64,000 bases of DNA. Source: Ascochyta rabiei. Lineage: Eukaryota; Ascomycota; Dothideomycetes; Pleosporales; Didymellaceae. Location: contig NC_082423.1 in the NCBI RefSeq assembly GCF_004011695.2, forward strand, positions 124,001 to 188,000, in the 5' to 3' direction. Position numbers and translations under genes: made by a program. Below, one piece after another: positions 52,159-63,300 of this stretch. Within the stretch, counting starts at the first letter, position 1, and each line of letters begins with the position of its first letter. The notes beneath the pieces were generated by a model. It ran no database searches and was not told the origin of the DNA. It saw only the letters and a list, made by a program, of their open reading frames with translations.

Positions 52159-53364
52159 TTTGGCGGTGGTGAGTGTGTGTTTGCTCAGGCTCACGGGTGC
52201 CCAGACGAAGCACACGCGTGGAGACGAAATGGATCGAGGCAGATCTATGGAAGAATCCCTGGCCGTCGTGAGCAGATATCACCACACTGGCAGTACACGA
52301 GCGATGTTCTGGCAGCCTGAGACCATGTTTTCGAAACTACACAGTACAGGCTGGCAAGGACTGGGCCGAGATAAGCCCGGGCTGGTGAAATCAAGCACGG
52401 GACTGGCAGATGTCGACATGTGCAGTAGCCACCTACCTGAGCGACCGAACTAGTATTCTACGATTCGAAGCCTCTCAATGTATTCAAGTTGAGTTCTCGA
52501 TTTTATGGGCACGTGGTGGTGAGGGCGCTTCGAGCACGTGTGGTGGTGTTGCTCGCTCAAGTGAAGGCAGTTTTCCGCGCTAGCGCCATGTAGCGGCTTG
52601 GCTGCACACGCCGACGTTGGACCGGGGCTTCTCCATCTCAAGAGCACACAGTCCGTACTTTCAGCAAGCATAGCTTGCCAACATGTGCGGGCGTGTTGAA
52701 TGCAAACTGCCCACAAGCTAGGTTGTGTCACAGATGGCGTTGGGGGCGCGGATTGGCCTGAATGATCCGGGCAAGGTTGAGACCCCGCGAAGTTGGAGCG
52801 CACACGGAGATAATTTGAAACGCAAGCAACGCCTTGGTGACAGGATCTCGGTATCTGCCGAGGGAGAGGAAGAACCATACCGGTAGAGCGTTCTGATCGC
52901 ATCCACATTTAGACACAAGATGGCTTCAGCTTTGGCAACGGCTCAACCATGTGCTTCGGCCGACCTCGCATGAGCAAGGCCGAGATGGGCAATGGCCCAT
53001 CCTTGGTCGTGCAGCAGCGGCCGTTGGACACAGGCGGCTCCGAGGCCGAGAAATGCAATGTGAGAGGACAGGGCAGTGCGGGCAGTGCGAGGATTCGTGC
53101 TGGGAAAGTGGAGGGCGGACAGATGAGAGCGCAACGGAGGTGAAGGTGGTGGAAGCTGTCAGATGCCCTGTCGCCCTCACAGCCGTGAGCGCTAGGCCGC
53201 ATCGAGTTTCTCAGCGCAGAGTCTAGACCCCGTCGACAGCGTTGGAGCTTCGTGGAAGGGTGCATTTGGCTGGGGGGGTTGGTGGTGCAGCAGGCCGAGC
53301 ACGGGAACCGGAGGGACTACGAGGTGGCATGGTGTGCTCGGACATGGCGTGCCTGGGTGGATGA

Positions 53365-53530
53365 GTGAATGGGTGGAGGAGTGAATGAGTGGATGAGTGA
53401 ATGGGTGGAAGAGTGGATGAGTGGAAGAGTGAATGGGTGGAGGAGTGAATGAGTAGAAGAGTGGATGAGTGGACGAGTGAATGAGTGGAAGAGTGGATGA
53501 GTGGACGAGCGAATGAGTGGAGGAGTGGAT
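53365..53530. repeat. Imperfect GAGTGGATGAGTGGAAGAGTGAATG array
   Basis: The short words GAGTGGA, GAGTGAA and GGGTGGA alternate for about 165 bp, G-rich on the plus strand with no C except in a few units. Confidence 0.8.
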
Positions 53531-53772
53531 GAGTGGACGAGCAGGGACAGCGTGCCAGCGTGCCAGCGTGCCAGCGCGCCAGCGTACGAGAGAGGTTGGG
53601 CTGGTCCGCCGGCCATGGCCAGGTGCAAGATACGGGCAAACGATGGGTGGAGGACGGATCGAGGCCAGCAAGCCATGCCCGCAGGCTGCACACTGCATGG
53701 CGACGGAAGCTAGCCTTCTGCATGCAGCCAGCAGCAGAGGGTCAGGCCATGTTTGCCCGGGGTGGAGGGAGG

Positions 53773-53809
53773 ATTCGAGTTCGAGTTCGAGTTCGAGTTC
53801 GAGTTCGAG
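53773..53809. repeat. (GAGTTC)6 hexanucleotide repeat
   Basis: Six perfect GAGTTC units. Confidence 0.92.
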
Positions 53810-53892
53810 ACCATCGGTGGGCCCTGAGCGCACGGGCCCCGGCTTTCTCAAACACCCAACGGGCCATGGGCGCAAGCTGCACACCACACGCA

Positions 53893-54053
53893 CCCCGTCC
53901 GCACCCCGTCACGCCCGTCCGCACCCCGTCACGCCCGTCCGCACCCCGTCACGCCCGTCCGCACCCCGTCACGCCCGTCCGCACCCCGTCACGCCCGTCC
54001 GCACCCCGTCACGCCCGTCCGCACCCCGTCACGCCCGTCCGCACCCCGTCACG
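53893..54053. repeat. 20-bp GC-rich minisatellite (CACGCCCGTCCGCACCCCGT)n
   Basis: About eight nearly perfect copies, strongly C-rich on the plus strand. It ends about 465 bp before the start codon of the next gene. Confidence 0.92.
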
Positions 54054-54518
54054 TCCGCGCTGCCTGCTGCTGCGCGTTCAACGTTGGTCGTGTGTGCCCA
54101 ACACCACCCAAGCTTGACCCGGGACCCAAGACCCGAGACCCAAGACCCGAGACCCAAGACCGCCGCTCGCTCATCCACCACCTGCCACCCACCACCCTTG
54201 GGCCGTCGCCCTCCGTTCATTCGTTTGCTGCCACTCACTCCCAACCTGCCTGTTGGCGTCCCACGACCCTCTCCGCTGCCACCCCGCGCTCACCGAGGCT
54301 TGGCATTGGCTTCCACCCTCCAGCAACCGCGAGCTTCGTTCCAGACTAGGTGCCAGTGGAGCCACGGCCTTAGCCACTCGGCTGTCAGATCCTTCAGCCC
54401 CGTTTCTCCTCTACCTTGTCCTCCCCTCCTCGCCCAGGCTAGCGTGACCAAGGCCAGCTGCGACCAGACACTGCGCCGGCGGCGAGAACCACCAAGCGCG
54501 CTGTCACCCACCCTGCAC

Positions 54519-56397
54519 ATGACGGACCCTCACTTCTCTCCTCTTCCTGCCAGCCTCATGGACACGCAGGAGCCGTACGCTGCAGCCACACCCACCTCTC
54601 CTGCCATGCCTGCGACACCGGACGAGGGCACCGCTGTCTTCTGCGCTGACCCAGCGGTATGCAGAGCACGTGCCGAGGTGCCCACGAACCAGCTCCCTTC
54701 CTTTTTGGATGCCTTGATTCCACAGCCCTTCCCGCTACCATCCGCCTCACCCCAGCCTCTAGCCACGCCCACCCTGGCCGATCAACCTCACCTGGACCCG
54801 AGCTTTGCTGGAACCTTCCTGCCCACCGATGTGTCACTGCCCTCTCCAACGCTGGCCAGGACAGCGCACAACTTCCGTTTGCCCTCGTTTGATGTCCTAG
54901 GTATCGCTGTGCCCCACCCTGACCGCATCCCCTTACACTCGACCGCTTCCTTTTCCTCCCTGGGCGCCGGGCCCCTCTCGAAACCAGAAGACCCTCTCCA
55001 TGCGCTCAGCCCACCGTTGCAATTTCGCAGTCGACTTGACAAGCCCGCCCAACGTCCGGCTGCCAGTCCCAAAGCCACCAGGCAGCACTGGGAACACCAG
55101 ATCCCGACCTTTACGCCTCCGACGGAGCCGGGGACGTTCAATTGGGGATCGCTCGTGAAAGTGAGAACCGCCGGCGCAGGTTCCCCACCGAGCTCGGAGC
55201 CTGGCGTGTCTCCGAATCTAACCCTCACAGCAAGTGCCGCCGCGCCAGGGCAGGCTCCGATCATTGTGCCGACTTACGCGGACGAGATAAGCGAGGCCGT
55301 TAGGATGGCGGCGTGGGTGCAGAACGTCAAGGACACCCTCAGTGAGATATTCACCACTACGACTTTGTACCCTCCACATGCTTACTATCTGTAGGCACTG
55401 AAACAGAATCACTGGACCTGGCCCAGGTCAAGGTCTTGTCGCATGCCCTCCCTTGTCCGTCAATGACGGGCCATTTGTTCGGTCAGATCATCGAAGCCAT
55501 TCACGAAAGAACAAACTCGCATACGTCCTGGATTAACGTCTTCCATGCTGTGCCCGGTCGCTTCACCCTCTCAGACCTACCCAGGTCGCCGCCCTCGACA
55601 CCCGGTCCTGTCGTTGGAGGCGATGAATACTTCACCACCAAGGTCTTCGATAGCGCCGTTGCCATTCCCGACTATCAGCTCGATTCGAATCTCCTACCGC
55701 CATCTCCGCGACCCGTCGTCCCCCCCCGGTAGTATCAACATCTCCATAGTGGAGCGTTATATCCCCCCCTACTAACACCAACGAGTATGCCGAGATGTTT
55801 GCGTTCAAGGGACGCTCGTTGCTATACGACCGATTGGTGGAGCTGTCGCCTGACAACGGAAACCTCCTCTTCATATACCCAACACGGCAGGGCGGGCGAA
55901 CTTTCATGAAAGAGTACTTGGGGCCGATCCTCGATCCCCTGCTGAGGACAGTAACCGTCATCCACGATCTGACGTCGGATCTGGGAAAGAGCCTCGGCTC
56001 TATGACTTCAGTGGACTACTTGGACGAATACGACCAGTTGGCTGCGCACGTGGACAAGTTCTGCGAGAAGTTGAACGGGAGTCGATCAAGCCGGCGGAGT
56101 CTCAGCAACGAGCAAGTCATGTACGAAGTTGTGCAAGCCTCAAGAAAGGAGATGCTGCTCGAGCGCTCCGTGTGGGCGGACGACTGGTGGATCAAGCAGG
56201 AGAAGCCCAGGGTTCGTGAAACCGTCATCAAGTACTTCCGAAAAGCATCACGGCTACCGACCAACACGGAGATGACGAGCGCGCATCTGATCGAGGAGGT
56301 CTTGAACGGCGTCTCGCATCGCGAGTACCTGGGCGGAGGGCCGAAGAAGGGCGTCGAGGTGGGCGTCTTCATCATCAAGAAGTCACGGTCCACGTAG
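54519..56397 (+). CDS. Conserved fungal protein of unknown function, frame broken at two poly-C runs
   Basis: Exon 1 (54519-55341) encodes a Pro-rich N-terminus from MTDPHFSPLPASLMDTQEPY. A 53-nt intron (55342-55394) leads into LAQVKVLSHALPCPSMTGHL, then INVFHAVPGRFTLSDL. The C-terminal block (55770 to the stop at 56395) reads EYAEMFAFKGRSLLYDRLVE, NGNLLFIYPTRQGGRTFMKE and YLGPILDPLLRTVTVIHDLT, which I recognise as a widespread ascomycete family without assigned function. Between the blocks, SINISIVERYIPP is the expected family sequence but lies in a different frame. The breaks fall at a run of eight C (55720-55727) and a run of seven C (55763-55769), and one C fewer in each gives a continuous frame. 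Sequencing error or real slippage cannot be separated here. No signal peptide or membrane segment is seen. Confidence 0.65.
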
Positions 56398-56829
56398 CAC
56401 GCGGACCTGACGCTACGACGAGAAAACAGGGAGATGGAGCGGTCGAGCAGCGACATGAGCAGCCTCATGTTCAGCGTCATGGAGGAGAGGCGCGAGTGTA
56501 GGAGCCCCGTGTGAGAAGTAATCTTCTCGGCGACGGGACGAAAGGGCATGTGTTATGGCCGGTCAACGGCGTTTACGACACCGACATGTGCGTGGAAAAA
56601 GCAAAACTCGGCGATACCCTTGTTCGCATTGCATGGCGTGGCGTTTTTTTTTTCTTCCTCTCATCTTCTTCTTTTTTTCTACTCACGCTTGGTCGAGCAA
56701 ATTCGCATACACACATGGACACGGTATGCAAACAGAAGGAACCACAATGGTACTCTTCTACTCCAGTCAGACAACACGCAGGACTTTCTGTGCAGTGTGC
56801 AGTGTGCAGTGTGAAGAAATCGTCATGCC

Positions 56830-56871
56830 TCATTCATTCATTCATTCATTCATTCATTCATTCATTCATTC
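56830..56871. repeat. (CATT)10 microsatellite
   Basis: About ten perfect CATT/ATTC units. Confidence 0.92.
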
Positions 56872-56934
56872 AATGACAAATCATGTGCACTCCCACGGCC
56901 GTCGCAAGACATACAAATCGTACAAGTACAAGTA

Positions 56935-56977
56935 CAGATCAGATCAGATCAGATCAGATCAGATCAGATCAGATCAG
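56935..56977. repeat. (AGATC)8 pentanucleotide repeat
   Basis: About eight AGATC units, a self-complementary-type GATC context. Confidence 0.92.
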
Positions 56978-57057
56978 CTAGCCACGCACGAATCGGGACC
57001 GCGAGCGTGAAAGCGTGCTGGATGCTCGACGGGAGAGGCGGGGGGAGAGCGGAGTGG

Positions 57058-57093
57058 GTAAGTAAGAAAGTAAGAAAGTAAGAAAGTAAGAAA
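57058..57093. repeat. (AAGTAAGA)4 repeat
   Basis: Four and a half AAGTAAGA units, purine-rich on the plus strand. Confidence 0.88.
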
Positions 57094-57197
57094 GATGCAG
57101 CAGGGAAAGAGAGAGGGAAACGCGCCCCAAAACGCCGCTTTGGTTCAAACGAAGAACAAACACTCTTACCCGATGTATCCCAAATATCCCTTCATGT

Positions 57198-57269
57198 TGC
57201 TCATCTCATCTCATCTCATCTCATCTCATCTCATCTCATCTCATCTCATCTCATCTCATCTCATCTCAT
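57198..57269. repeat. (CTCAT)14 pentanucleotide repeat
   Basis: About fourteen CTCAT units, 90 bp beyond the stop codon of the giant minus-strand gene. It probably lies in its 3' untranslated region. Confidence 0.92.
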
Positions 57270-57358
57270 TTCAGCCCCAAGCTCCAAGCGCCAAGCGCCA
57301 AATACCAAGAAGAAGAAGAAAAGAAGAAGAAGAAGAAGGAAATTATAAAAAGACAGGC

Positions 57359-60300
57359 TCACGACTTCTTCAAGAAGCCGCCAAACAAGCCCTTCAGCCC
57401 CCCCTCGCTCCCCTTCTTCTTATCCTGCGCCGTCCTCGCGCTCCGCTTCTCCGTCGTCTCGCTCCTGCGCGCCCGTGGCCTCTCGTCGCCGTACGCCTTC
57501 GCGCGCGAGCGCTCGGACTGCACGCGCCGGCTGATGGGCCGCTCGCCCTTGTCGGAGCCCGGGGCGATGCGTCGGTTGCGGTTGGGTCGCTCGTCGAGGA
57601 TCGAGACGCGTCTTGTGCCGTGGCGGCGGTCGCGGTCGCGGTCGCGGTCGCGGTCGCGGCGCTCTGAGCCGGAGCTTATGCCTAGGATGCCGGCGGCGTC
57701 GTCGGTTAAGAGCGCGGGTGACTCCGTGTCCAAGGCTGTGGGTTCTGGGGGCCCCGCTGGTTCGTCGGCTGGGTCAGGGCCAAGGTCGACTTCCATGGCG
57801 GCCGACATTGGAGGGGGTGGGGGAGGGTCATAGACTGGAGGCTCTAGTGAGACTCCACCGTCTCGGGCCCCGGACATCTCGTGTTCTCTTGCTCGTGCAG
57901 CTCTTCGCTCTTCCTTGCGGCGGTAGTACTCTGCCTCCTCTTCGGCCGACTTGAATCGGTGGTGATGACCGTGCGAGTGTCGGCGACTGCGATGAGGGCG
58001 CTCGCCTCTTTCGCGGCTCTCGTTTGATGAGTGATTGCTGCTGGAGTGATGCTCCCTTTCCTTGCGCAAGGCCGAGGTGGGCGTTTCGACAACCTCAACA
58101 GGCTCGGTACGAACGCGAGACTTGGGCGTGACGAGCTTTGAAGGAGGAGTAGAAGGCTCCGCTTTCGAGCGACCGAAGAGTCCTCCGAGAAAGCTGCCGC
58201 GCCTCGGTGTGGGCGGTGGAGGCTCGCGGGTACTCATTCGGCGACGAGGTGTACCACGCGGTGACTCAGTAGCCTCAGGTGCAGGACTGGCTGAGTCTTC
58301 TTCTGCTGCACGGCGTGCAGCGTCACGAGGGACTTCGACCTCTCTGTATCGAGCCTTCGCCGCCTCGAGCTTCTCCTTTTCCCTTTCCGCGCGCCGTTGT
58401 CTCTTAGCTCTTTGCACTTCCTCTTCATCACGTGCGGCTTGCTCTGCTTTCTCCTTTTCCAAGCGCTTTGCATCTTTCTCGGCTTCATAACGCTGTCGTC
58501 TTCTCTCATGCCGAATGCGCCGTGCCTCTTCTTCCTGGTTCATCCTGTCTGCTTCTTGCTGCTTAATTAGTTCCTCCTCTGCCTGCTTCGCTGCTCGACG
58601 CTGCTCTTCTTCGGCCAATTTTGCAGCACGACGCTGCTCGCGACGCTGCTGTCGTTGCACGTCCTCCTCTCGAAGCTTAGCTGCTTCCTCTTCTTCCGCG
58701 ACTTTTGCAGCTCGACGCTGCTCACGACGCTTTTGTCTCTGCACTTCCTCCTCTGCAAGTTTCGCTAGCTCATCTGCGGCTGCTCGTTCTTTCTCGACAC
58801 GACGAGCTTCGCGCCGTTTCTTTCGCTCGAGGTCTTCGTCCACCACATCTGGAGCACGACGCTTACCATGCCTATCCTCGGCCCGGCTTTCACGGTGGCG
58901 ATCAGTCCGATGCTCTGGGTACGCCGGCTCCTGACTGTCGCGATGACGGTGAGATCGGTGTTCAGGGTATGCTGGCTCCCTAATTGGGCTACCTCTTGCT
59001 TCTGCTTCCCTCGCTTTTGGTTTGTTTTTGACGAGGTCGCGGTCTGTCGTGCTGTCGCGGCGCTTACTTTTAGTAGACCCAAAGGGCTTTGCAGCAGCCA
59101 GCATAGGAGCCCCAGGGAAGTTTGGCTTTTCTCTAGTACTCGCATCGCTCTCAAGTCTGCGGTGGGAGTGGTGTTTGCCCTCGCGGCGGGAGTGAGAGTG
59201 TCTTCGGTGGTGTTTGTCTCGTGACTCAGCAGCAGGGTCGTCTACCGCAGCAAAATCTCGTGTTCTTGGAGCTGGGTCGAGGGAGACCGAGGCGGGAGCT
59301 GGGGGCGCTGCAGATGTAGCATCAACTGGCGGTGCGGGAGCCACCTTCTCAATCGACTCGGTCGTAGGTTGTTCTTCCAGAGGAGTCAATCCACGCTCAT
59401 TAATCTCATCTGCCTCTACAGTTGGATCTGGGACGACATCTTCAATCGGCTGTATGATTTCTTGCGGTGGTGCTGGCGGAGATGCTTCAGCGACAGCTTC
59501 CTGGGGTGCATCTTCTTGAGAGGCCGCCGGTGATCCAGGGGCTGCTGACTCGTCGCTTACAGGTACTTCGTTAACAATTTCGTTAGTAGTCGGTTCTTCA
59601 GGTGTTGCTTCTACAGGTACGGCCTCAACAGCCACAGCCTCAGCAGGGAGAGACGCAGTGGGTGGAGGTTCTTCAAAAGGAGGCTGGCTGTCAGCTGCTT
59701 CGACAAGCTCGATAGGTGCTGACTCGACAGCACTCGGCTCGGGCTTCACAGGCTCTTCCAGGGTTGGTTCTTCGCTAGGGGGCTCGGGGGCTGTTGGCTC
59801 TTGAGGAGCGGTGTCCTCGACAGCAGGCTCCTCGACAGCAGGCTCCTCCACAACAGGCTCTTCCACAACAAGCTCTTCCACAACAGGCTCTTCCACAACA
59901 GGCTCTTCCACAACAGGCTCTTCCACAACAGGCTCTTCCACAACAGGCTCTTCCACAACAGGCTCTTCCACAACAGGCTCTTCCACAACAGGCTCTACAG
60001 CAGCAGGCTCCACGCTTACGGCTTCCGCAGATGCAGTTTCGACAACCACTGCTTCTGAAGCAATAGGCTCAGCAGGAGGAGGCTCGACAGGGGTGGGGCT
60101 AACCTCAATTGGTTCGGAGACTGCAACCTCCACAGTAGCAGGCTCAGGTAGAACGTGTTCTTCCACGTCTGCTTTTTGGGGAGCTGGTTCATCAGGCGTG
60201 GGTTCGATAGGAGCAGAAACTTCAACTACAAGTGCAGGTTCGATAGGCGCAGGTTCGGTAGGCGCAGGTTCGGTAGGCGCAGGCTCGGTAGGCGCAGGCT

Positions 60301-63300
60301 CTTCGGGAACAGACTCTACAGGTGCAGTGCCAGGCTCGACAGCACGTTCCGCCTCCGAAGGAACCTCTGGTGCGACTTCAGACGGCTCTGTGGTTGATGC
60401 AACAGTCTCATCCTCCTGAGGAGCGTCTTCCTTAGTGGCAGTGTCCACTGCTGGTACTTCGCTTGATGCGGACTCAGCAGCGTCTACTGCTATCGCAGGT
60501 TTCGACTCCGTAGTAGGCTCATTCTCTACTTGCGTAGTCGATGCTTGAGGCTCCGATTCAGGCACCACGACGGCATCAGCGTTCTCTGTTTCAGCAGGGC
60601 TGTCAACTTGCTCAGCCTTGTCGGTAGAGTCTTCGGCAGCAGCCGCATCATCTTGTGCTATTGCTGGTGATTCAGAGCTGTCTTCGGTCTCGATCTTGGT
60701 TGATTCTGGCTCAGGAAGTGGTTCTTGTTGCACGGCGTCTTCCGCTGCTGTGTCTACCGCGGGAGTAGCTTCTGTTTTGGCATCCTCAGTAGTGGGTTCC
60801 GGAGGCGCCTCGACAGTGGCATCCACTACGGATGTCGATTCAGTGAGCTCCTGCTCGGTCTTGACCTCAGTCTCAGGTTCAGCTAGGGCAGGAAGCTCTT
60901 GTTGCTGTTCGGCAGGAGGCTGCTCTGGTGCTGCTTTTGGCTCTGTGACCAGTTGCTGCTCAACGTCTGCAGCTGGCGCAGCATTATCGGAGACTGGCTC
61001 ACTAGCTTCGCTTGGTGAGTTCGTCGCTGTTCCGTCATCCTCGCCATCACTCGTGGCCCGTTCTATTGGGACCACATCCGTAGTCGGAGCGCTAGGCGTC
61101 TCCGGATGTACCTCTACTGCTAGCTCTTCCTTCTCTTGCAGCTCAACAAGGGTATCCTCACTCTCCGGGATTGGCTCTGGTGCAGACTCTTCATGAATTT
61201 CGGTAGCCTGATCTTCGACTGTTGTCGTTTTCCCCTCCTCTGTGTCTTCAGAGGGTTTCGCATCCGCAGCTTTCTCTGCAGCGTCGTTGGGTACATCACT
61301 GGCTACTTTTGTCGTATCTTTCTCTTCGTCGCTGGCTTCAGAAATTGGATGATCCGTGTCAGGTAGGTCGCTGATGACTTCTTCCACTGACTGGACTTGC
61401 TCTTCGACGGCAGCTTCCATCTCGAGTTCTGGCGTAGGCGTCTTGTCTTCATCTTCTTCGGGCTGAGAACAAACCTCAGTCGAAGAATCTACTGCTACTG
61501 CTTCCTCTGTTGGTGCATATGTCACTGTGACCTCAGCGTCTGCTTCTGGCTGCTGTGAGTCATCATCTGGAGCAGATGCACTTTCGGTGACTTCGGCGGG
61601 CGAGCTCTTCTCATCTGGTTCAAGATCTGGTGGAGATGTTGCAGCCGGTACTGATGCCGCATCCTGTTCGGTAGGTTTAACCTCGTCCAATACCGCTGTT
61701 TCTTCGCTATCTGCATCCAAAGCTTCCTCAGCGTGTGCTAATAGCTCGGCTGGAGTGGCAGAACCCGCTGTCTCAGTATCTGTAGCCTCCTGCGAACCAG
61801 TTGATCCTGGTGAATCATCTAATTGCTTGTTTGCATCGTCCACAGGAACTGGTGAGATGGATTCTTCGGCCTGCGAGTCACTGGTAGGTTCTACAGTGGA
61901 TAAAGTAGACTCAAGGACGCTCTGATCTGCGGGTTGTGCAGTAGCAGTTGCATCCGTGCCAGCAGTAGCGTCCGGTGCCTGCTCGTCCGGTCCTGTGCTA
62001 ACTTCAGGCTTTGCAGCTTCTACAACATCGATGACTGCAACGTGTTCTTTCTCACCCGTATCGTCTATTGTTTCCTTGGTTTCAGCCTCTTCTGATTCGA
62101 CTGCAGAAGGTTCTCCAGGCGCAATATCGGTAGCGAGGTCGGTCTCAATCTCCGACGTGGTTTCTGGAGCATCTGTGCTGAGTTCACCTTCCGGGGATAC
62201 CGCAGTTTCCGCTTCCAGTACTGAATCGTCGGCTTGGTCGTCTTGCTCAGCGGAGGTTGACTGCTCCACCAACAGCTCGCTGTCTTGCTCGTCTGGTTCT
62301 TTCTCGGGTTGGCACAGAGCTCTCATTGCCGCAGCTACAAGGACAGGGTTGGGTGGGGCTTCGACTTCAACTTCTGGTTCAGTATCCTGTGTATCGTCTG
62401 GTACTGGGTCTTCTTTCGAATCTGCCGGCACTTCATCCGCCGCCACAATATCGGAGTCCGCGTCCACGACATTTTCACTAATTGCAGCATCATCTGAAGT
62501 ATCTGAAACAGAGCTCACACTATCGACCTCGTTGTGTACTGGTTCCGGAGTATCTGTTGTATCATCGGCGACCCTGCCATCATTTTTGGCTTCTGCAGCT
62601 GCCTCTGGGTCGACTGCAAAAGGCTCTTCAGTGCCAACGTTAGTTTCAGGAGGGTTTTCTGCAGAAGAATCGCCAGTGTCTTCCGCCACGAGTTCAGCGC
62701 TGCCAGTCGCAGACGTTTGATTGTCTGCTGACTTGTCGGTGTCTACTTCCACCAAAGATGGGCTTGATCCAGATTCAGTACTCGCATCGTCACCATTCTC
62801 ATCTTCGCCAACGTCTTTGCTGATCGAAAAGTCTGCTTCAATGGCTCTACTGTGGTCATCAGATGCAGCTGCATCGGCTTCGGGCGGCTCCGTCGCGCTC
62901 TCGCTGTCATTGACGACTTCTACAACGACAGTCACTTGCGCATCTGTACTCGGTGTGGCCTGGGCAGTGTCGGCTTTTTCAGACTCAGAGGAGACAGGCT
63001 CTGTTAATATCGGTTTGGATGCGAGGTCCTGAGTTTCTGTACTAGCTGGCGTTGCGTCATCGAGTAGAGCGTCGTAGGTGCTCTCCACTTCTGTCTTTGA
63101 GACATCCGACGGCATGACTAGATCGAGTCAGCTTCAGCCTTGCGATATAAACAATGGGCAAGGCGTGCTTGATCACATAACAGGTAAAAGCGGAGAACCA
63201 AGGTGATCGGGAGAAAATCAGCAAAATGTGAGAGACAAGATTGGTAGCGAAGGCGTCAACGCATCCACTGTTCTGGTGGAACCACGTATGTCGCGATGTC

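Larger units (their letters stand above)
52159..54518. other. Intergenic region with four tandem arrays
   Basis: No gene is supported between RPC9 and the next plus-strand gene. The second half holds the arrays listed separately plus a short GACCCAAGACCCGA repeat at about 54117-54160. Long frames through here come from repeat periods divisible by three or from the absence of stops in biased sequence. Confidence 0.5.
56398..57358. other. Convergent 3' flank region with four short-unit arrays
   Basis: Lies between the 3' ends of the conserved unknown gene and the giant minus-strand gene. Holds the arrays listed next; no gene. Confidence 0.5.

Noticed and set aside
53192..53893. Minus-strand His/Ser/Thr-rich frame of 233 codons
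   Set aside because: It translates the GAGTGGATG array; no start context, domain or splicing supports it.
24888..57269. CRISPR-like arrays
   Set aside because: Repeats are contiguous or irregular, without unique spacers, in a eukaryotic genome.
59746..60066. Other-frame repeat peptides (Leu/Trp/Lys- and Gln/Ala-rich)
   Set aside because: These are alternative readings of the EEPVV-coding minisatellite.
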